From Micropterix aruncella (Eukaryota; Arthropoda; Insecta; Lepidoptera; Micropterigidae), in NCBI GenBank assembly GCA_944548615.1, contig OX155960.1:30223973-30287972 (forward strand): a DNA stretch of 64,000 nucleotides. Direction: 5' to 3'. Position 1 is the stretch's first letter. Every line of letters starts with the position of its first letter. Below, piece by piece: positions 52,691-63,420 of this stretch. The notes beneath the pieces were generated by a model. That model was not told the origin of the DNA. It did not search any database and worked only from the letters and a program-made list of their open reading frames with translations. The translations under genes and the position numbers were made by a program.

Positions 52691-54190
52691 CGGTAGAATA
52701 TTTTTTGTAGTGAATACTTTCTACGTTATTTGGGCCTAAATATTAATGGCATTGGATTGCAGAATAAACGCTAATACCTACTGTATCAGTATTTTGATTT
52801 TGATTATATTGATTTTGGGATTTATTTGGTAATAGTTATTTTTATTTTTATTTGAGTTGTATATTTTAGGTCTTTTGATTTATTTAATTTTAGTTATTTT
52901 ATTTTAATATGATTATTTTATGGTTTCCTGTATGTAGCAATAATAAAAAGGAGTGTCCTGAAAACCAGGATAAAAGATAACCCGAATAGAGTTACCCCTA
53001 ATTTCCAGCGTTTGTAATTTTGTTACATAGGCTTTATCTATTAACAGTTTTAATCTCTATTTGTGTTTTTTTCTATATTATTTTATAATAACAGCTGAAA
53101 ATAAATATTTTTCAATATACCGTTAACAACATACTTGCATTAACTTTTTAATTTCGGTTTTTCTGATACTGTAATAAGTACTTATTATACAAATGTAATA
53201 TGACAAAGGATAAATCATTTTTTGGCTAAATTTAAAGATGAACTCTACCCTTTAGTAAACTTACCCAAAAAATCAATGATATTTCGCGTGAAATCAAATT
53301 AGTGGTATCGACTTATGTAAATAATTTATTTCAAAATTGCAGTTTTCTAAGGATACCCTAAAATTTATCCATATCCATTTATCCATTTATCCATATATCC
53401 ATTTATCATATCAAAAGCTACCTCGAAGATAGGGTGATACCACCCTCCTGATATTTGGTATATCTGGGTCAATACGAAATAATTGTAACCTTATAATTAG
53501 AAGAGATATATCAATAACTCATTCCTTTACAAAATAATGGTATTTACACATTTTCAAGTCTTTCTAAACATGGGATGTAAAATTTCTTTGTTTTATTTAT
53601 TCCTGAATACTCTTAAATACCAAACTCAGAGTCCCATTCCAGAGAGATGAGACAAAACTGGTGTTTTGCCCAAAAACCGCTCTCCACCCCTAGAAGTGAC
53701 ACATAACACATAATGTTTTTGCATTTTTTATGTTTGTAATCCTATTGATATTAAACTTTTATTTTAAAAGTACTATTAATTAGTTTATTTACCATATTTT
53801 AATATTTTTATTGAAATTTAAATTCTTCGAATAACGATATATTAGACTGATTTCAATTTTATTTTTAGTAATAATTATGTATCTATTAAGGTGACAGTGA
53901 AGATTCAGAACCAAACATTTAAGTACGCCTTATTACATGTTCACACCTAGTTAGGCGACGTTAGGGTATAAATTATGCCTTTGCAGCATCGTTCATTACT
54001 AACATAGTATGATATTAAATGTTTGTTTTATGTAATACAAAAAAGTTATTATATTTATCTTAGTTTAGTTATTCAAAGGCTAAATGTCGAGTTTAAAAAG
54101 GAAGAGGCGGAGGGGGGTGGTTTAATTTAAGATCCATTGATTTCCTACCCTTTATTCGGGCCCGATCTCCTTACACAACGAAATTACCCT
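52691..54190. other. Long AT-rich stretch, no gene
   Basis: An ATCCATTT/ATCCATAT short tandem tract at 53367-53408. The remainder is AT-rich without coding frames or clear repeats. Confidence 0.4.
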
Positions 54191-54560
54191 AATCTTTTAT
54201 AATTTCACAAGTGCAAGAAAGAGGTGTTGGCTTTGCATCGCGGTACGTGTCGTGGTTCCTCCCTCGTTGCTGGTGGCGTTTTTACGACCGTCGAGAACCA
54301 CACCCCGCGGGCCATCGGCTTGACCAGTTAATTGTCCTTCTGATGGACGTTTACGATCAGAACTCCACCGTCATACAAATTCTTCAAAGCCACCACGTTT
54401 GCGGCCGTCTTAATGGCGCTCCGTGGGCGAGTCGCTACCTGATTGAAAGCCATCACCGTTTTAACAGCCAAATGGGACTACAATGTAACAAACCTACGAC
54501 TGTGCAAAAGTCACTGCAGAAACATATTTAATCCTTATGGCTCCGTTTAATGGTAATGCG
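54191..54560. promoter_or_regulatory. GC-balanced low-copy block with a 106-codon frame
   Basis: The plus frame 54211-54531 (for example SWFLPRCWWRFYDRREPHPA) has no family pattern, and the composition is like the other island blocks. CAGTTAATTGTCCTTCTGAT is a homeodomain-type core. Read as candidate non-coding element; coding not excluded. Confidence 0.25.
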
Positions 54561-55740
54561 TACATTTTAAACAATCCCACCATCTCTTTCGAGATAAAAA
54601 GCTTCTTAGCCAATATGCCTGATAGAGGCTACTTATATCTCCGAATTAGCAGCGAGGTGTTTTATGCAAATAGGCTTCGTGCTGCGTATCTTAAAACACT
54701 TCAAAATTGACACTCTTTAAGACACTATCGTGTAAAGAACCCTAGAAGTAAATGCGCCCAAATTTTCTCTCTATAAACTGATGTCCTTACATTATTGCAC
54801 TAGAAATGCCACAGGATAGATTCCACAGATTCTTGCTCCTAAAGCATTTGTATCATTCAAATTGGGATGATTCATTCTTGGGGTGGTCACATTCGTTCTT
54901 GACATAGTCGTTCATTCTTGAGATGGTTGTCTGTAACTCCCTTCAGCTGAAAAGTGATCTTTTGGCAGTGCAGAACGTCTTTAAAATTCTCGGAGGGGGC
55001 GTCGATAATCCCGGTATTTAGATGATGAATCTATATGTGTATGACCACTATTCTCGGACACTGGTTCACAACTCATTCTCGCTGCCTCATGCTCCCATTG
55101 ACTATACTGTCGTCGTCATTAAGTACCCTCAATGTACTAAATTCAACAGCGTCACAAAATATACATCTTTTTAACTGTAATTTTAGTGAATTTAATTACC
55201 AACAATTATAAACACAATATTTTTATACAGTTATTTTGTAAATCCATACATTTAGAATATCAATAGTTTCAGGTCGCTTTAATTATTTTAAAACACTATT
55301 AAGCATTTCAGATGGCTATTCAGACCATACGGCTGTTAAGTCAGTTCTGTGATGTAAACATACAGTTAATTAATTAACCAAAGAAATAATAAATGAATAT
55401 GACATGCCGAAATGTAAATAATTATTAGATGTGCATATAAATAATTATTATAATTAGTAGGTGTGCCTAAGAATAATCAAATAATATGAAAATGTATCAC
55501 ACTCTTAGTCCTTAGGTAATTCTAAGTATATAAAAGCTATAGGAATGAAAAAAATCGGAAAATCAAAAAAATGTGGAAACGATATTGTATTATTCTATTT
55601 AGAAAAATCGGATATTCCTATAAAATAATTCTTTGTATATTTTTAGATAGGTAAAATAAATTCTTTTAATATGTAAAATATTTTCAAAAAACTAGCTTTG
55701 TAATGCCTTGTATAAATAAAATAGCTTTGTAATAAAATAA
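54561..55740. other. Unassigned stretch
   Basis: ATTCATTCTTG(A/G) recurs loosely at 54870-54920. Otherwise AT-rich with no coding signal. Confidence 0.35.
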
Positions 55741-55800
55741 AAACCCGCCAAGTGTGAGTTCAACTAGCACGCCGAGGGTTACATACTTTATTAATCATAT
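55741..55800 (+). repeat. Common lepidopteran repeat motif, degraded
   Basis: CCCGCCAAGTGTGAGTTCAA then CTAGCACGCCGAGGGTTACA fits the 'GCCAAGTGCGAGTCGGACTCGC...GAGGGTTCCGTA' tract I know as very abundant in moth and butterfly genomes. Class of parent element not assigned here. Confidence 0.6.
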
Positions 55801-56240
55801 GATAAGCGACGGTGTTGAACCATTACAAGCAATATTCCACTCGATGAAATAAGAAAAAAATGGATTACAAAAAAAAGGATTCAAGTTATACACTCGACAT
55901 ATTAAAATATTTAAAACAATTATTCCGAATTGGCTCGAGCTTGATTGGTGTTGCGGTTTCGGAATAAAGAGTTCGTAATAAGTTTTTTTTATTCGCTGCA
56001 GCTGTAATATAATAAGAAAGTGAAACAAACTTTATCTATACAGTTACTATATAATTGTGATCAACAAAGGAAGACTCGAGATCGACAACAGTGAGAATAA
56101 ATGTCATCAATAGAGCATATGGCTGTTTTACTATGTTCTATACCTGGATCAAAAGAGGTGAGGAATTTTAATTATGTGATCAATTTAGTTTTAGCCAAGG
56201 GATAATTACCTGTTTTCCATTAGCTCATTAAAATATTGCT
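55801..56240. other. AT-rich stretch
   Basis: No coding or structured repeat recognised. Confidence 0.35.
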
Positions 56241-56811
56241 TAAACGAGTTATCGTTACAAATTTGTATAAACTTTCAATAATTTGCCGAATGCACATTTG
56301 CGGTTTCGTGTCCCGAGCAGCGCGCGGGCACGAAAAAGAATTCAAAGAAAAGCGACGTAAAAAGAAAATAATTACCCGGCGAATGCATTTAAGGCATTGA
56401 CACGAAACTCAACTCGCAAGAATCATTAATCTGCAGGGCAGAGAATGAGGGAGGTGAAGGGGGGGGGGGAGGCGAAGAGAGGGTGGATGGGAGGGAGGTT
56501 CTGCCCCGCTATGGAAATCTATCGACTGAAAAGTTTTTCTCTTATATTCGTCGCGGGAGTTGATTAAAACTCTCGCTAAGTGGAGTTGTTTATATTGTGG
56601 GAGTGCTTTGCGACTTTCGCAGTTGACATTTCAGGATCGGTGTACTTACGCGTGTCATTTTGAAACTTTGCAACATGCTTGGGTTTCAACACGCTAATGT
56701 ATGTTTGATTCTAATGAGATTGCGATCAAAGGGTAAGTATATGAATTTTAACGAAAATCTACATTACCGAACAGATTAATTGGAATAATGTATATTTTAC
56801 AAATAAAGTAA
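56241..56811. promoter_or_regulatory. GC-balanced block with ATTA cores and G-run
   Basis: TAGCTCATTAAAATATTGC, AAAATAATTACCCGGCG and GAATCATTAATCTGCAGG, with a G-run at 56461-56469 and purine-rich tract 56440-56500. Candidate CNE; no ORF. Confidence 0.3.
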
Positions 56812-57000
56812 AAATTAATTTGTCGTGTTAAGTTTGTAGTAGAGGACGTTTCGACGATGTTGCGACCGCCGTTGTCCTGGTTACACTCGTCTACCCGGAC
56901 AACGGCAGTTGCAACATTTCCGTAACTTCGGGTGCTGCAAACTTCACGTGGTGAATTTGTTTTAAATTATTTATAATACCAAATAACCGTGAATGTATAT
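56812..57000 (+). mobile_element. Family F hairpin MITE copy
   Basis: Left TIR remnant AATTTGTCGTGTTAAGTTTG then TAGTAG (56817-56841). The core GACGTTTCGACGATGTTGCG pairs with GTTGCAACATTTCCGTAAC, and CCGCCGTTGTCC with GGACAACGGC. Right TIR GCTGCAAACTTCACGTGGTG then AATTTG. Shares GACGTTTCGACGATGTTGC with segment E. Confidence 0.75.
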
Positions 57001-57329
57001 TTTTGTCAAAAAACGCTTATTTTTAAGGAAGGTGTCGAAGTTATAGAAAAGATTCATAACTAATACTTCTTATGTGATCATTTGGCTTTAATAGAGGTCT
57101 TTGGCTTCAATCAGGCATTTTGGCATTGATTCGATCATGTTTTGGCATGTAGTTTGCAATTTTTGATGTTTTATCATACTTGAATAATTACCGAAATGAA
57201 CGTATCTTTCGTTGTGCCATCGTTCAGTTCACGTTTGGAGAATTTTCTAGCCAGTCCAGAACTGTTATTTTTTCTCCAAGAACTTGTTGTTCTTCATTGA
57301 TGTATGGGGCGCTAAATTCTGCTGAAAAA
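57001..57329. other. Unassigned stretch
   Basis: A 'TTTGGC' word recurs at 57070-57150. No coding recognised. Confidence 0.3.
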
Positions 57330-57560
57330 CACTATCATCACTCGGCTGTAGTTTGCGGTACCGTGCTGTCACGGCTGTGTCGTGGACATGTGGGATCAAA
57401 TCCTCGGGAGGATAACCTTCGGGAACTGCTGTACGGTTTGCGCAACATGCGACGTCAGCCAATCGACTCGGCACTCCGGCGAATAACCGTCTTATACGTT
57501 TCCCAAGAAGCGGGGTTGTTGTTGACGTGATGTCAGCTACTTTTAAAACGACCCGTTGGC
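57330..57560 (+). repeat. Repeat family R, copy D (peptide-level)
   Basis: One frame reads LRELLYGLRNMRRQPIDSAL then RRITVLYVSQEAG, clearly related to ALLDGLRTERHKPIDCALRL of copy C although the DNA has diverged. Similarity kept at protein level supports a coding ancestor. Flanks beyond this block do not align. Confidence 0.6.
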
Positions 57561-58201
57561 CACTCTGCCCCGTATGAAGGCAAATCCTCGCGATAACGCG
57601 TTGAACTCTCACGGGCATGTTGGTGTAGTTTGATGGTGTACCTACCCATTGTGTCGTACTTATCGATAGGGAATCATGTATCGATGGTCGTGCCTAAGAG
57701 TCTGCGTTCACACCATACATAATAATATGACATATTCTTATTATAATTGTCAAACTTTTTAAACTTTAAACAGTTATATTTCATTCTAGCTCTAAATCTG
57801 ACAAACCGTAGATAGCCTAACAATTCCAGTTTGACATTTTAATTTAAAGACAAACTGACATTGACTTTATATATAGTAATGGGAATTTACTAAATTTGTA
57901 GATAGTAATTATTTTTGTTATTATGTCTTCTATAAATAAGTTCTAATAATTATTTTAGTTAATATGTCTAAAACGTAATACTTATCGGATTTGTTTTCCT
58001 TCAACTTGCGAAGTGAAAATATATTTCATTATAGAAAAATAAATATTGTTCGCCTGATTGGTAAACTGTATAGCGCATGAAATAATACCTATCCATTTTG
58101 TACGACCTACTTACAGTTCACAATAAAGAAAAAAAAATATAATTACATAATTAATTATTACATACAGTTGAACGAATGATCTAATATCCAGTAAATATTC
58201 A
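57561..58201. other. AT-rich stretch
   Basis: No recognised signal. Confidence 0.35.
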
Positions 58202-58438
58202 TTAGGTTCCCGCATCAACTCTGCTCCGCGCATCTGCAAATGCTCAAATGGAGACGGTGCGCGCCTCAACTCAAGAACAACGAGTGCTCCGCAGTTTTCA
58301 TACGAACGTTGAGGCGAACATGTCGTCGCCAGAATTTATTGTAAAATTCGAAGCGTGCAACGTTGCACGCCCCAGGAGCGCCGACGTATCCACTACTGGA
58401 GCAGTTGCAGATACGCGGAGTTGATACGCGAACCTAAC
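58202..58438. mobile_element. 237-bp MITE with ~40-bp TIRs
   Basis: Left TTAGGTTCCCGCATCAACTC, CGCGCATCTGCAAATGCTC. Right (reverse complement) TTAGGTTCGCGTATCAACTC, CGCGTATCTGCAACTGCTC, differing by a 4-bp indel. The interior contains GAGTGCTCCGCAGTTTTCAT and GCGTGCAACGTTGCACGC (palindrome). No ORF. Confidence 0.8.
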
Positions 58439-58462
58439 GGATACCCACCTTTATACCTTTCC

Positions 58463-58510
58463 GGGGACGGCAGGTTCGCCTTTAGTAGTTGACAACTCCA
58501 AAGTATTATC
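58463..58510 (+). repeat. R-family 3' terminus remnant
   Basis: GGACGGCAGGTTCGCCTTTA then GTAGTTGACAACTCC corresponds to the 3' end of R (GTGACGGGTTCGCCCGTTGT). Possibly the end of copy D, with the 58202-58438 MITE and other sequence in between. Confidence 0.6.
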
Positions 58511-58619
58511 AGTCAACTTATCGTTTTTGGAGTCATGTGATCATTCCATCAACATTGTAACTACATTGAAACATTGTAACTACAAAAATATTTCTTTGCC
58601 AATTGCAATCCATATCTAG

Positions 58620-58997
58620 AGTGAGTTTTTAGTTAGTGACATCCTTGAAGTGGGTCAATCACTACGAGCAAAGAAGCAACTTTTGATACGATTTTTTGAG
58701 AATATTACTTTTTGAAAATTTTTTTTTTTTTATATATTGAATATGTGTTGAATAGTAGGTATGTATGTATGGCGCCATCTAGCATTAGGTAAAATATAGC
58801 GAAGTTTGTTTATACGCGATATTTTACCTATTGCTAGATGACGCAGCGAGCTCAAAGCTTCTTTTTTTTATCAGTAAATTTTTCAAATTCTCCAAAAAAA
58901 ATGTTTTTTTTTGTTTTTCAATTTTATTTTCTTTAATTATGAATGGCTTTTTTGCTCGTACTGATTCGCCTACTTCAAAGTGTTCTCAACCTGTATA
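58620..58997. mobile_element. Foldback MITE family M1, copy 3
   Basis: Left TIR GTGAGTTTTTAGTTAGTGAC then ATCCTTGAAGTGGGTCAATC (58621-58660). The right TIR, reverse complement, has ACACTTTGAAGTAGGCGAAT then CAGTACGAGC. Central palindrome GGCGCCATCTAGCATTAGGT versus ACCTATTGCTAGATGACGC. No ORF. Confidence 0.85.
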
Positions 58998-59149
58998 TAT
59001 ATAGATTTAGGCTGATTGCGGCAAATCTAAAATATGCAAAACAGAAGGAGCAAGATTTGGCTCAAACATACCAACAGGCAATAAAAATAAAACGTTGTGC
59101 ATCATGTTGTTATGCATTATCGAGTTCCGCCGGCATATTTTACGCAGGC
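58998..59149. other. Short unassigned spacer
   Basis: No recognised signal. Confidence 0.3.
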
Positions 59150-59460
59150 CGCCCCTAAATTAGTGGCTTGGCCCTCCATTGTCCCGGCGTCTAACGTATT
59201 AAAATGAGAAATTTTGTCTACCTGCCGGTTAATCGTCGCACGCACGTCCTCATTAATACTTCAACCAAATGTCGGAAGAAATTTCGGCGGCGGTGCGAGC
59301 GGGACGGGTGTATCGAATGGCCGCGCGCGCGAGGAGAGGCGCTCGCAAATTGGTGAGAAGAAGCGTTCAGCTTCCGGTTGCCTCGCTGGCAACCTGTCGC
59401 ACGGTCAAACCGCCAACGCGATATTAAAGAATCCTTAATAAAGGCGCATTATACTTAGCA
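59150..59460. promoter_or_regulatory. CpG-rich low-copy block
   Basis: GCCGGTTAATCGTCGCACGC, CCTCATTAATACTTC and CGCGATATTAAAGAATCC cores in CpG-rich sequence. No family match. Candidate CNE. Confidence 0.3.
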
Positions 59461-59689
59461 TCAACGGGTTGAGCGTTTTTTTTATTGAGATCTCGTTTAA
59501 CGGTGGCGATGCACAAATTGGTGCAGCAACGAATTCTGTGTATTTAGAGATACGTAGTTTAGACGCAGTTTAGAGAACCAAACCCGAGGTTAAAAGTATT
59601 TTACTTTTAAATAACTAAGGGAAAACGATCAGTACCTACTCATCAGTCCTTTTGTGTATGTAATTATTAATACTATTTGTAGCCATTGA
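59461..59689. other. AT-rich spacer
   Basis: No recognised signal. Confidence 0.3.
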
Positions 59690-60325
59690 CGTATAGGGCG
59701 AGCAGCCGACAGGCAGAGGGCCTTCGTTATGCAGAAGCGTGCAGTCCGTACAATAGCGCGTGTGGCGCTTGATACGCCAGCTAGGCCTTTGTTTAGAGAT
59801 CTCTGCATCATGACGCTGCCGTCCATTTATATAATGGAAGTAGCGCTGTTCGTTCGCATAAATCTAGCCGATTTCGAAGTGAATGGTGTGCATCACCACT
59901 ATCCAACAAGATCCCATAGCATGCTACGTTTGGTAAGTCATGCATTATCCAAGTCCCAGAGGCTTGCCTATATCGCCGGCCCAGCGGTTTACAACAAACT
60001 CAGCGAGCACATTAGGCAGGCGCAATCTCTTGACGTGTTTAAGAGACGCATTAAGAGGTAGGTACCTCACAGATAAGGCGTTTTACTCACTGGAGGAATA
60101 TTACTCCAGTGATGTCTAAAATGCTTTGGTGGCCAATGTGTTTATTGATTTCTTTGCATTTTGTCTTGGATTTCCTCTTTTTACATTATTCTTGTATTTT
60201 TTTGTCTTTTTTGTTTATTGTTATTTTTTCTTTACGATAAAAAAATGTTTGCTAATATGTATGGATGTTTGCCAATCTGTATCTGACTTGTATACCAGTA
60301 TACTAATAAAATGAATATGAATATA
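59690..60325 (+). pseudogene. Jockey/CR1-like LINE RT C-terminus with 3' tail
   Basis: The frame from 59696 reads GRAADRQRAFVMQKRAVRTI (Met at 59729 is internal), then ARPLFRDLCIMTLPSIYIME, HHHYPTRSHSMLR and AGPAVYNKLSEHIRQAQSLD to the stop at 60059-60061. This is the 'QKR.vR.I', 'LF..L.I.tLPS.YI.E', 'TR', 'YN.LP' order of CR1/Jockey RT C-termini. The open frame covers about 121 codons without a stop, so it is a young or well-preserved fragment. The RT catalytic palm is absent. A T-rich 3' UTR and an ATGAATATGAATATAAATAT tail (60311-60330) mark the 3' end. Confidence 0.88.
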
Positions 60326-60730
60326 AATATATTGACTGGCATCGGCCGTCGGCAGCTATGCTACGGGTAGTGGACCAGATGGCTTCTTCTCGAAAAACCG
60401 CTAGTCGATTGTTCGTGAGAGTTAATCAGAAGAACTTAACCTTGCAAGATCACAATCGCTGGAATAACATTAATTGTTATACTCCAAATTTAACACGGCT
60501 AGGTAGATAAACGTCTAAAATACATTTTGATTACAATTCTATGAGAATTACATGGCGAAAATTAGTGAAATAGTAGCAATAGCTTTTACTGGGATCATAT
60601 AATCATCTATTTAAAATATTTGTCAACGAATTTAGCCTATTTAAATAATAATGAGGAAAAAAGAATAGAAAGTAGAAAAATAGATTAATAAGAGGGTAGA
60701 ATAACGTATTAAATGCATTAACACCCGAAT
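60326..60730. other. Unassigned stretch
   Basis: GC-balanced at 60340-60420, then AT-rich. GCTTTTACTGGGATCATAT (60582-60600) echoes part of segment E (GCTTTTGCTGGGATCATATC). Confidence 0.35.
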
Positions 60731-61490
60731 CTATAGTCGAGTAGGTATTGATCATTACTCGAGTACCGAGCAGTACTCGAGTAATACTTGATTACCAGTT
60801 TTCATTTTAGAGTATTGAGAAGGCGATTAATACTCGAGTATTACTCAGAGCTGAGTATCCGTCTGGCGATACTTGAGAGCTATTTCGCTTGGGGCTGTCA
60901 AAACTTTTCGTTTATATGCGTTGGTGCATGTTTATATTATTGTATTTACGTATTATTTCGTAAAATGACCGAGTTTCTACAACGGCTGGAGGGAATTAAG
61001 GGCATAATTTGTTTTCTCCATATCGAAGTCCCAATAAAACAAAGTCCCAAATAAAACGCAGAAGCAGATATGAGGATAGAAGATTCTCACGCACGCTTTG
61101 AAAGAATTCGTGAAGCTAGAATCGCTGTCAAATCGTGGCGACAACAAATTTGCGATTTTTTAAAATCACCGGCTATGAATTAAAATGAACCATTTAATTC
61201 ATCTTTTATACAAAAACAACAATAAAATGGGTATAAAGACTCTCTGTAAATATTCATCATAATTGTAGATGTAATATAAAAAGATTAGTAATTTGTTTTC
61301 GAATAAATTACGAAATATTTTATTTTCCCCATGTTTTCCCCTATACTCGAGTATTACTCAGCTGAGTCGATGAACGATATTCGACTATAGAACGCATCCA
61401 TTACTTAAGTACTACTTGGCATCTGAGTAACAGTTGGTTAAGACTCAAGTAATGATCAGTATTTGACTATTTGAGTGTAAGTCTCTTTAA
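60731..61490. mobile_element. Foldback-like element with ACTCGAGTA-rich ends
   Basis: Both ends are dense in ACTCGAGTA/TACTCGAGTA-type palindromes (60735-60845 and 61343-61490). They contain inverted TCTATAGTCGA (60731-60741) and TCGACTATAGA (61383-61393), and a shared TGATCATTACTYGAGT. An open 37-codon frame lies between them. Class unknown. Confidence 0.5.
61070..61183 (+). CDS. Unrecognised 37-codon frame, basic helix
   Basis: Reads MRIEDSHARFERIREARIAV then KSWRQQICDFLKSPAMN and stop. Charge pattern and codon use look coding (amphipathic, no low-complexity bias), but I know no family. The frame is open upstream only to about 61057. Probably the C-terminal end of a degenerate transposon protein, given the surrounding foldback ends. 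Confidence 0.25.
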   Translation: MRIEDSHARFERIREARIAVKSWRQQICDFLKSPAMN

Positions 61491-62663
61491 TAGTAAAAAT
61501 ACAGCAAAATTCAATTATTTTTTATTTTTTGATCTCCGATGGCTCGTTGATCTCCTACTATTCTGGTCATCTGAATATATAGATTAGGTGCTTATTTTCA
61601 ATATTACCGGTCAATTGCGAGTTTGACTCGCACGTCATTCATACTCGCACATTCCTTCTTAGAAAAAAAAACCACAAACAGACATATCTAATTTGGATGT
61701 TATTTTCAAAAGCGATATTTCTTTTGTAAGGAGAGAAGTTTATAAAAAACATTTATTTGCGCAAAATGAAATCATTTTTTAAATGCATATCATACACTAT
61801 TTTAATACAATCGCTAATAAAATTGAGAAAATCGAAAAGCAATTATAAATCATGACACATCATAAGTGTTACTGATTGTAAAACCCACCACCCGCTTTAA
61901 AATTAAAATGAAATTAAAACGTGGCCGTCACGCTGAATCCTGTTGTGGCCGATATCGGCCAATCGGGGCTTGAGGGGTTAAGAAGGAAACTAGTGAAAAT
62001 ATATCTACAATCAACGCAGCTTCTAATACATTATTGGCAGTGTTGGATAATTACTTAAGAAATTTATGGATTGGTGCGATAGTGAAGTTTTTTCTGCCTA
62101 TTTTTGAAGAAAAATCTAAGGTTTGGACAGGACTTATTTGAAAACAAGGAAAATATTTTATGAAAAATTTGGCAATAATTTGTTGAATACTTTTGATTCC
62201 AGTCCTGCAGAAATTGAATAAAAAACTCTATTCGAGGGATTAGTATTTCCAATTGTTAATCGTGTGAAACGTTTGACTATCATGATTTATTGGCCCACTG
62301 TTCCTCGAAAATATTCTAACATTTTTTTTTCTCATCTTACCGCTAAGTAATTTATAGCACTACTGAAATTTCAGGCTAAATATGAAACTACATTCTGGCA
62401 GAGGTTGTTGTTGAGGACGCTTTTGGCAAAACCTTAGTTTAATAGTGGTTTTAGAAAAGCATTTCTAGCAGTCTGTTGATAAAAAGATTTAAATTATGAT
62501 ATTTTTATACTCTTCTATTCACATATTAAATTGAAACTATGTATATTGAAAAAAATATGTTTGACCTAATTCACGTTTTTCACGATATATATTAAATATT
62601 AAGCATAGTGATGCTTTTAATCATAGTCAAACAGAGCCCTCGCTGTTTATTTTTAAGTACCCA
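61491..62663. other. AT-rich stretch, nothing firmly assignable
   Basis: TCAATTGCGAGTTTGACTCG (61610-61629) may be another degraded copy of the 'AAGTGCGAGTCGGACTCGC' repeat. TGTGGCCGATATCGGCCAAT (61944-61963) holds a GGCCGATATCGGCC palindrome. No coding. Confidence 0.35.
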
Positions 62664-63117
62664 CAGTGAGAAAATATAACGATGTCATACACGGAAATAC
62701 GCGTGTTTTAAAAAGGATTACATATATAAATCGGTCTGTGGTCCATACGTATGAATTAACATGACATATAACGGTGTTGGCGTGACGGTGGTTACTGTAT
62801 CATAATATTAAAACAAAATGCTATTTCATTACGTCGCCACCTTTTCGCTCGGGATCGGGATCTCGCTTCTAACATGATAGCATGTAGTAGTATATGTACG
62901 ATTATAGTCGGGCACATTAATCATGTTGAAACTGCAGTTTACCTACTGTGATTTTCGTATTAACCGTAAGGAAAATATTAATACATATATTCGAGTAAAG
63001 GAGTTTCATCAAAATTCCTTGTAATTCAACAAAATTACGATTGAAACATCGTTATTTTCTGTAAAACCGTAATAACAAAATGGTAATGTAAGAAACAATC
63101 CAATATTTTTCTCATTG
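62664..63117. mobile_element. hAT-type MITE related to 48716-50068
   Basis: Ends CAGTGAGAAAATATAACGAT and CAATATTTTTCTCATTG are inverted. About 150 bp on the left (GGTCCATACGTATGAATTAA, ATATAACGGTGTTGGCGTGA) and 80 bp on the right (ACGATTGAAACATCGTTATT) match the ends of the hAT remnant at 48716-50068. The middle is different. Internal-deletion derivative of the same family; no ORF. Confidence 0.75.
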
Positions 63118-63420
63118 CATGTATACTGGATTTTGAGTACGTAAGGGTGGAGTAGAAAGAACGGCCAGTCTAATGATCGCCCATCGGCGAGACAAAGTTT
63201 TGATTGCGTCGACTGTTGCGTCGCCATGGCAACATCGACCCCGCGCCCGTTAATTACACACGTCACACGAATTATTATCGTCGCGGTTAATAAAGTAGGC
63301 AACGGGTCTAATGACACGACTCACGCGCGCGTCGGGCGCGCCGATGTCGATGTCGGCGAACAAGCCGATTTGGCGACTTCGACGCGTACTAATGAGTTTT
63401 AAGCTATTTTTTAATGAGCT
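63118..63420. promoter_or_regulatory. CpG-balanced block with a perfect RFX X-box
   Basis: GTCGCCATGGCAAC (63220-63233) fits the RFX X-box consensus RYYNYY-N(1-3)-RRNRAC exactly. Flanked by CCGTTAATTACACACG and GTACTAATGAGTTTTAAGC homeodomain cores and a CpG-rich GCGCGTCGGGCGCGCCGATG stretch. No repeat match. In insects RFX sites drive ciliary and sensory-neuron genes; function here is inferred. Confidence 0.4.

Noticed and set aside
54211..54531. 106-codon plus-strand frame as a gene
   Set aside because: No recognisable motif and no splice signals that fit; kept only as a low-copy block.
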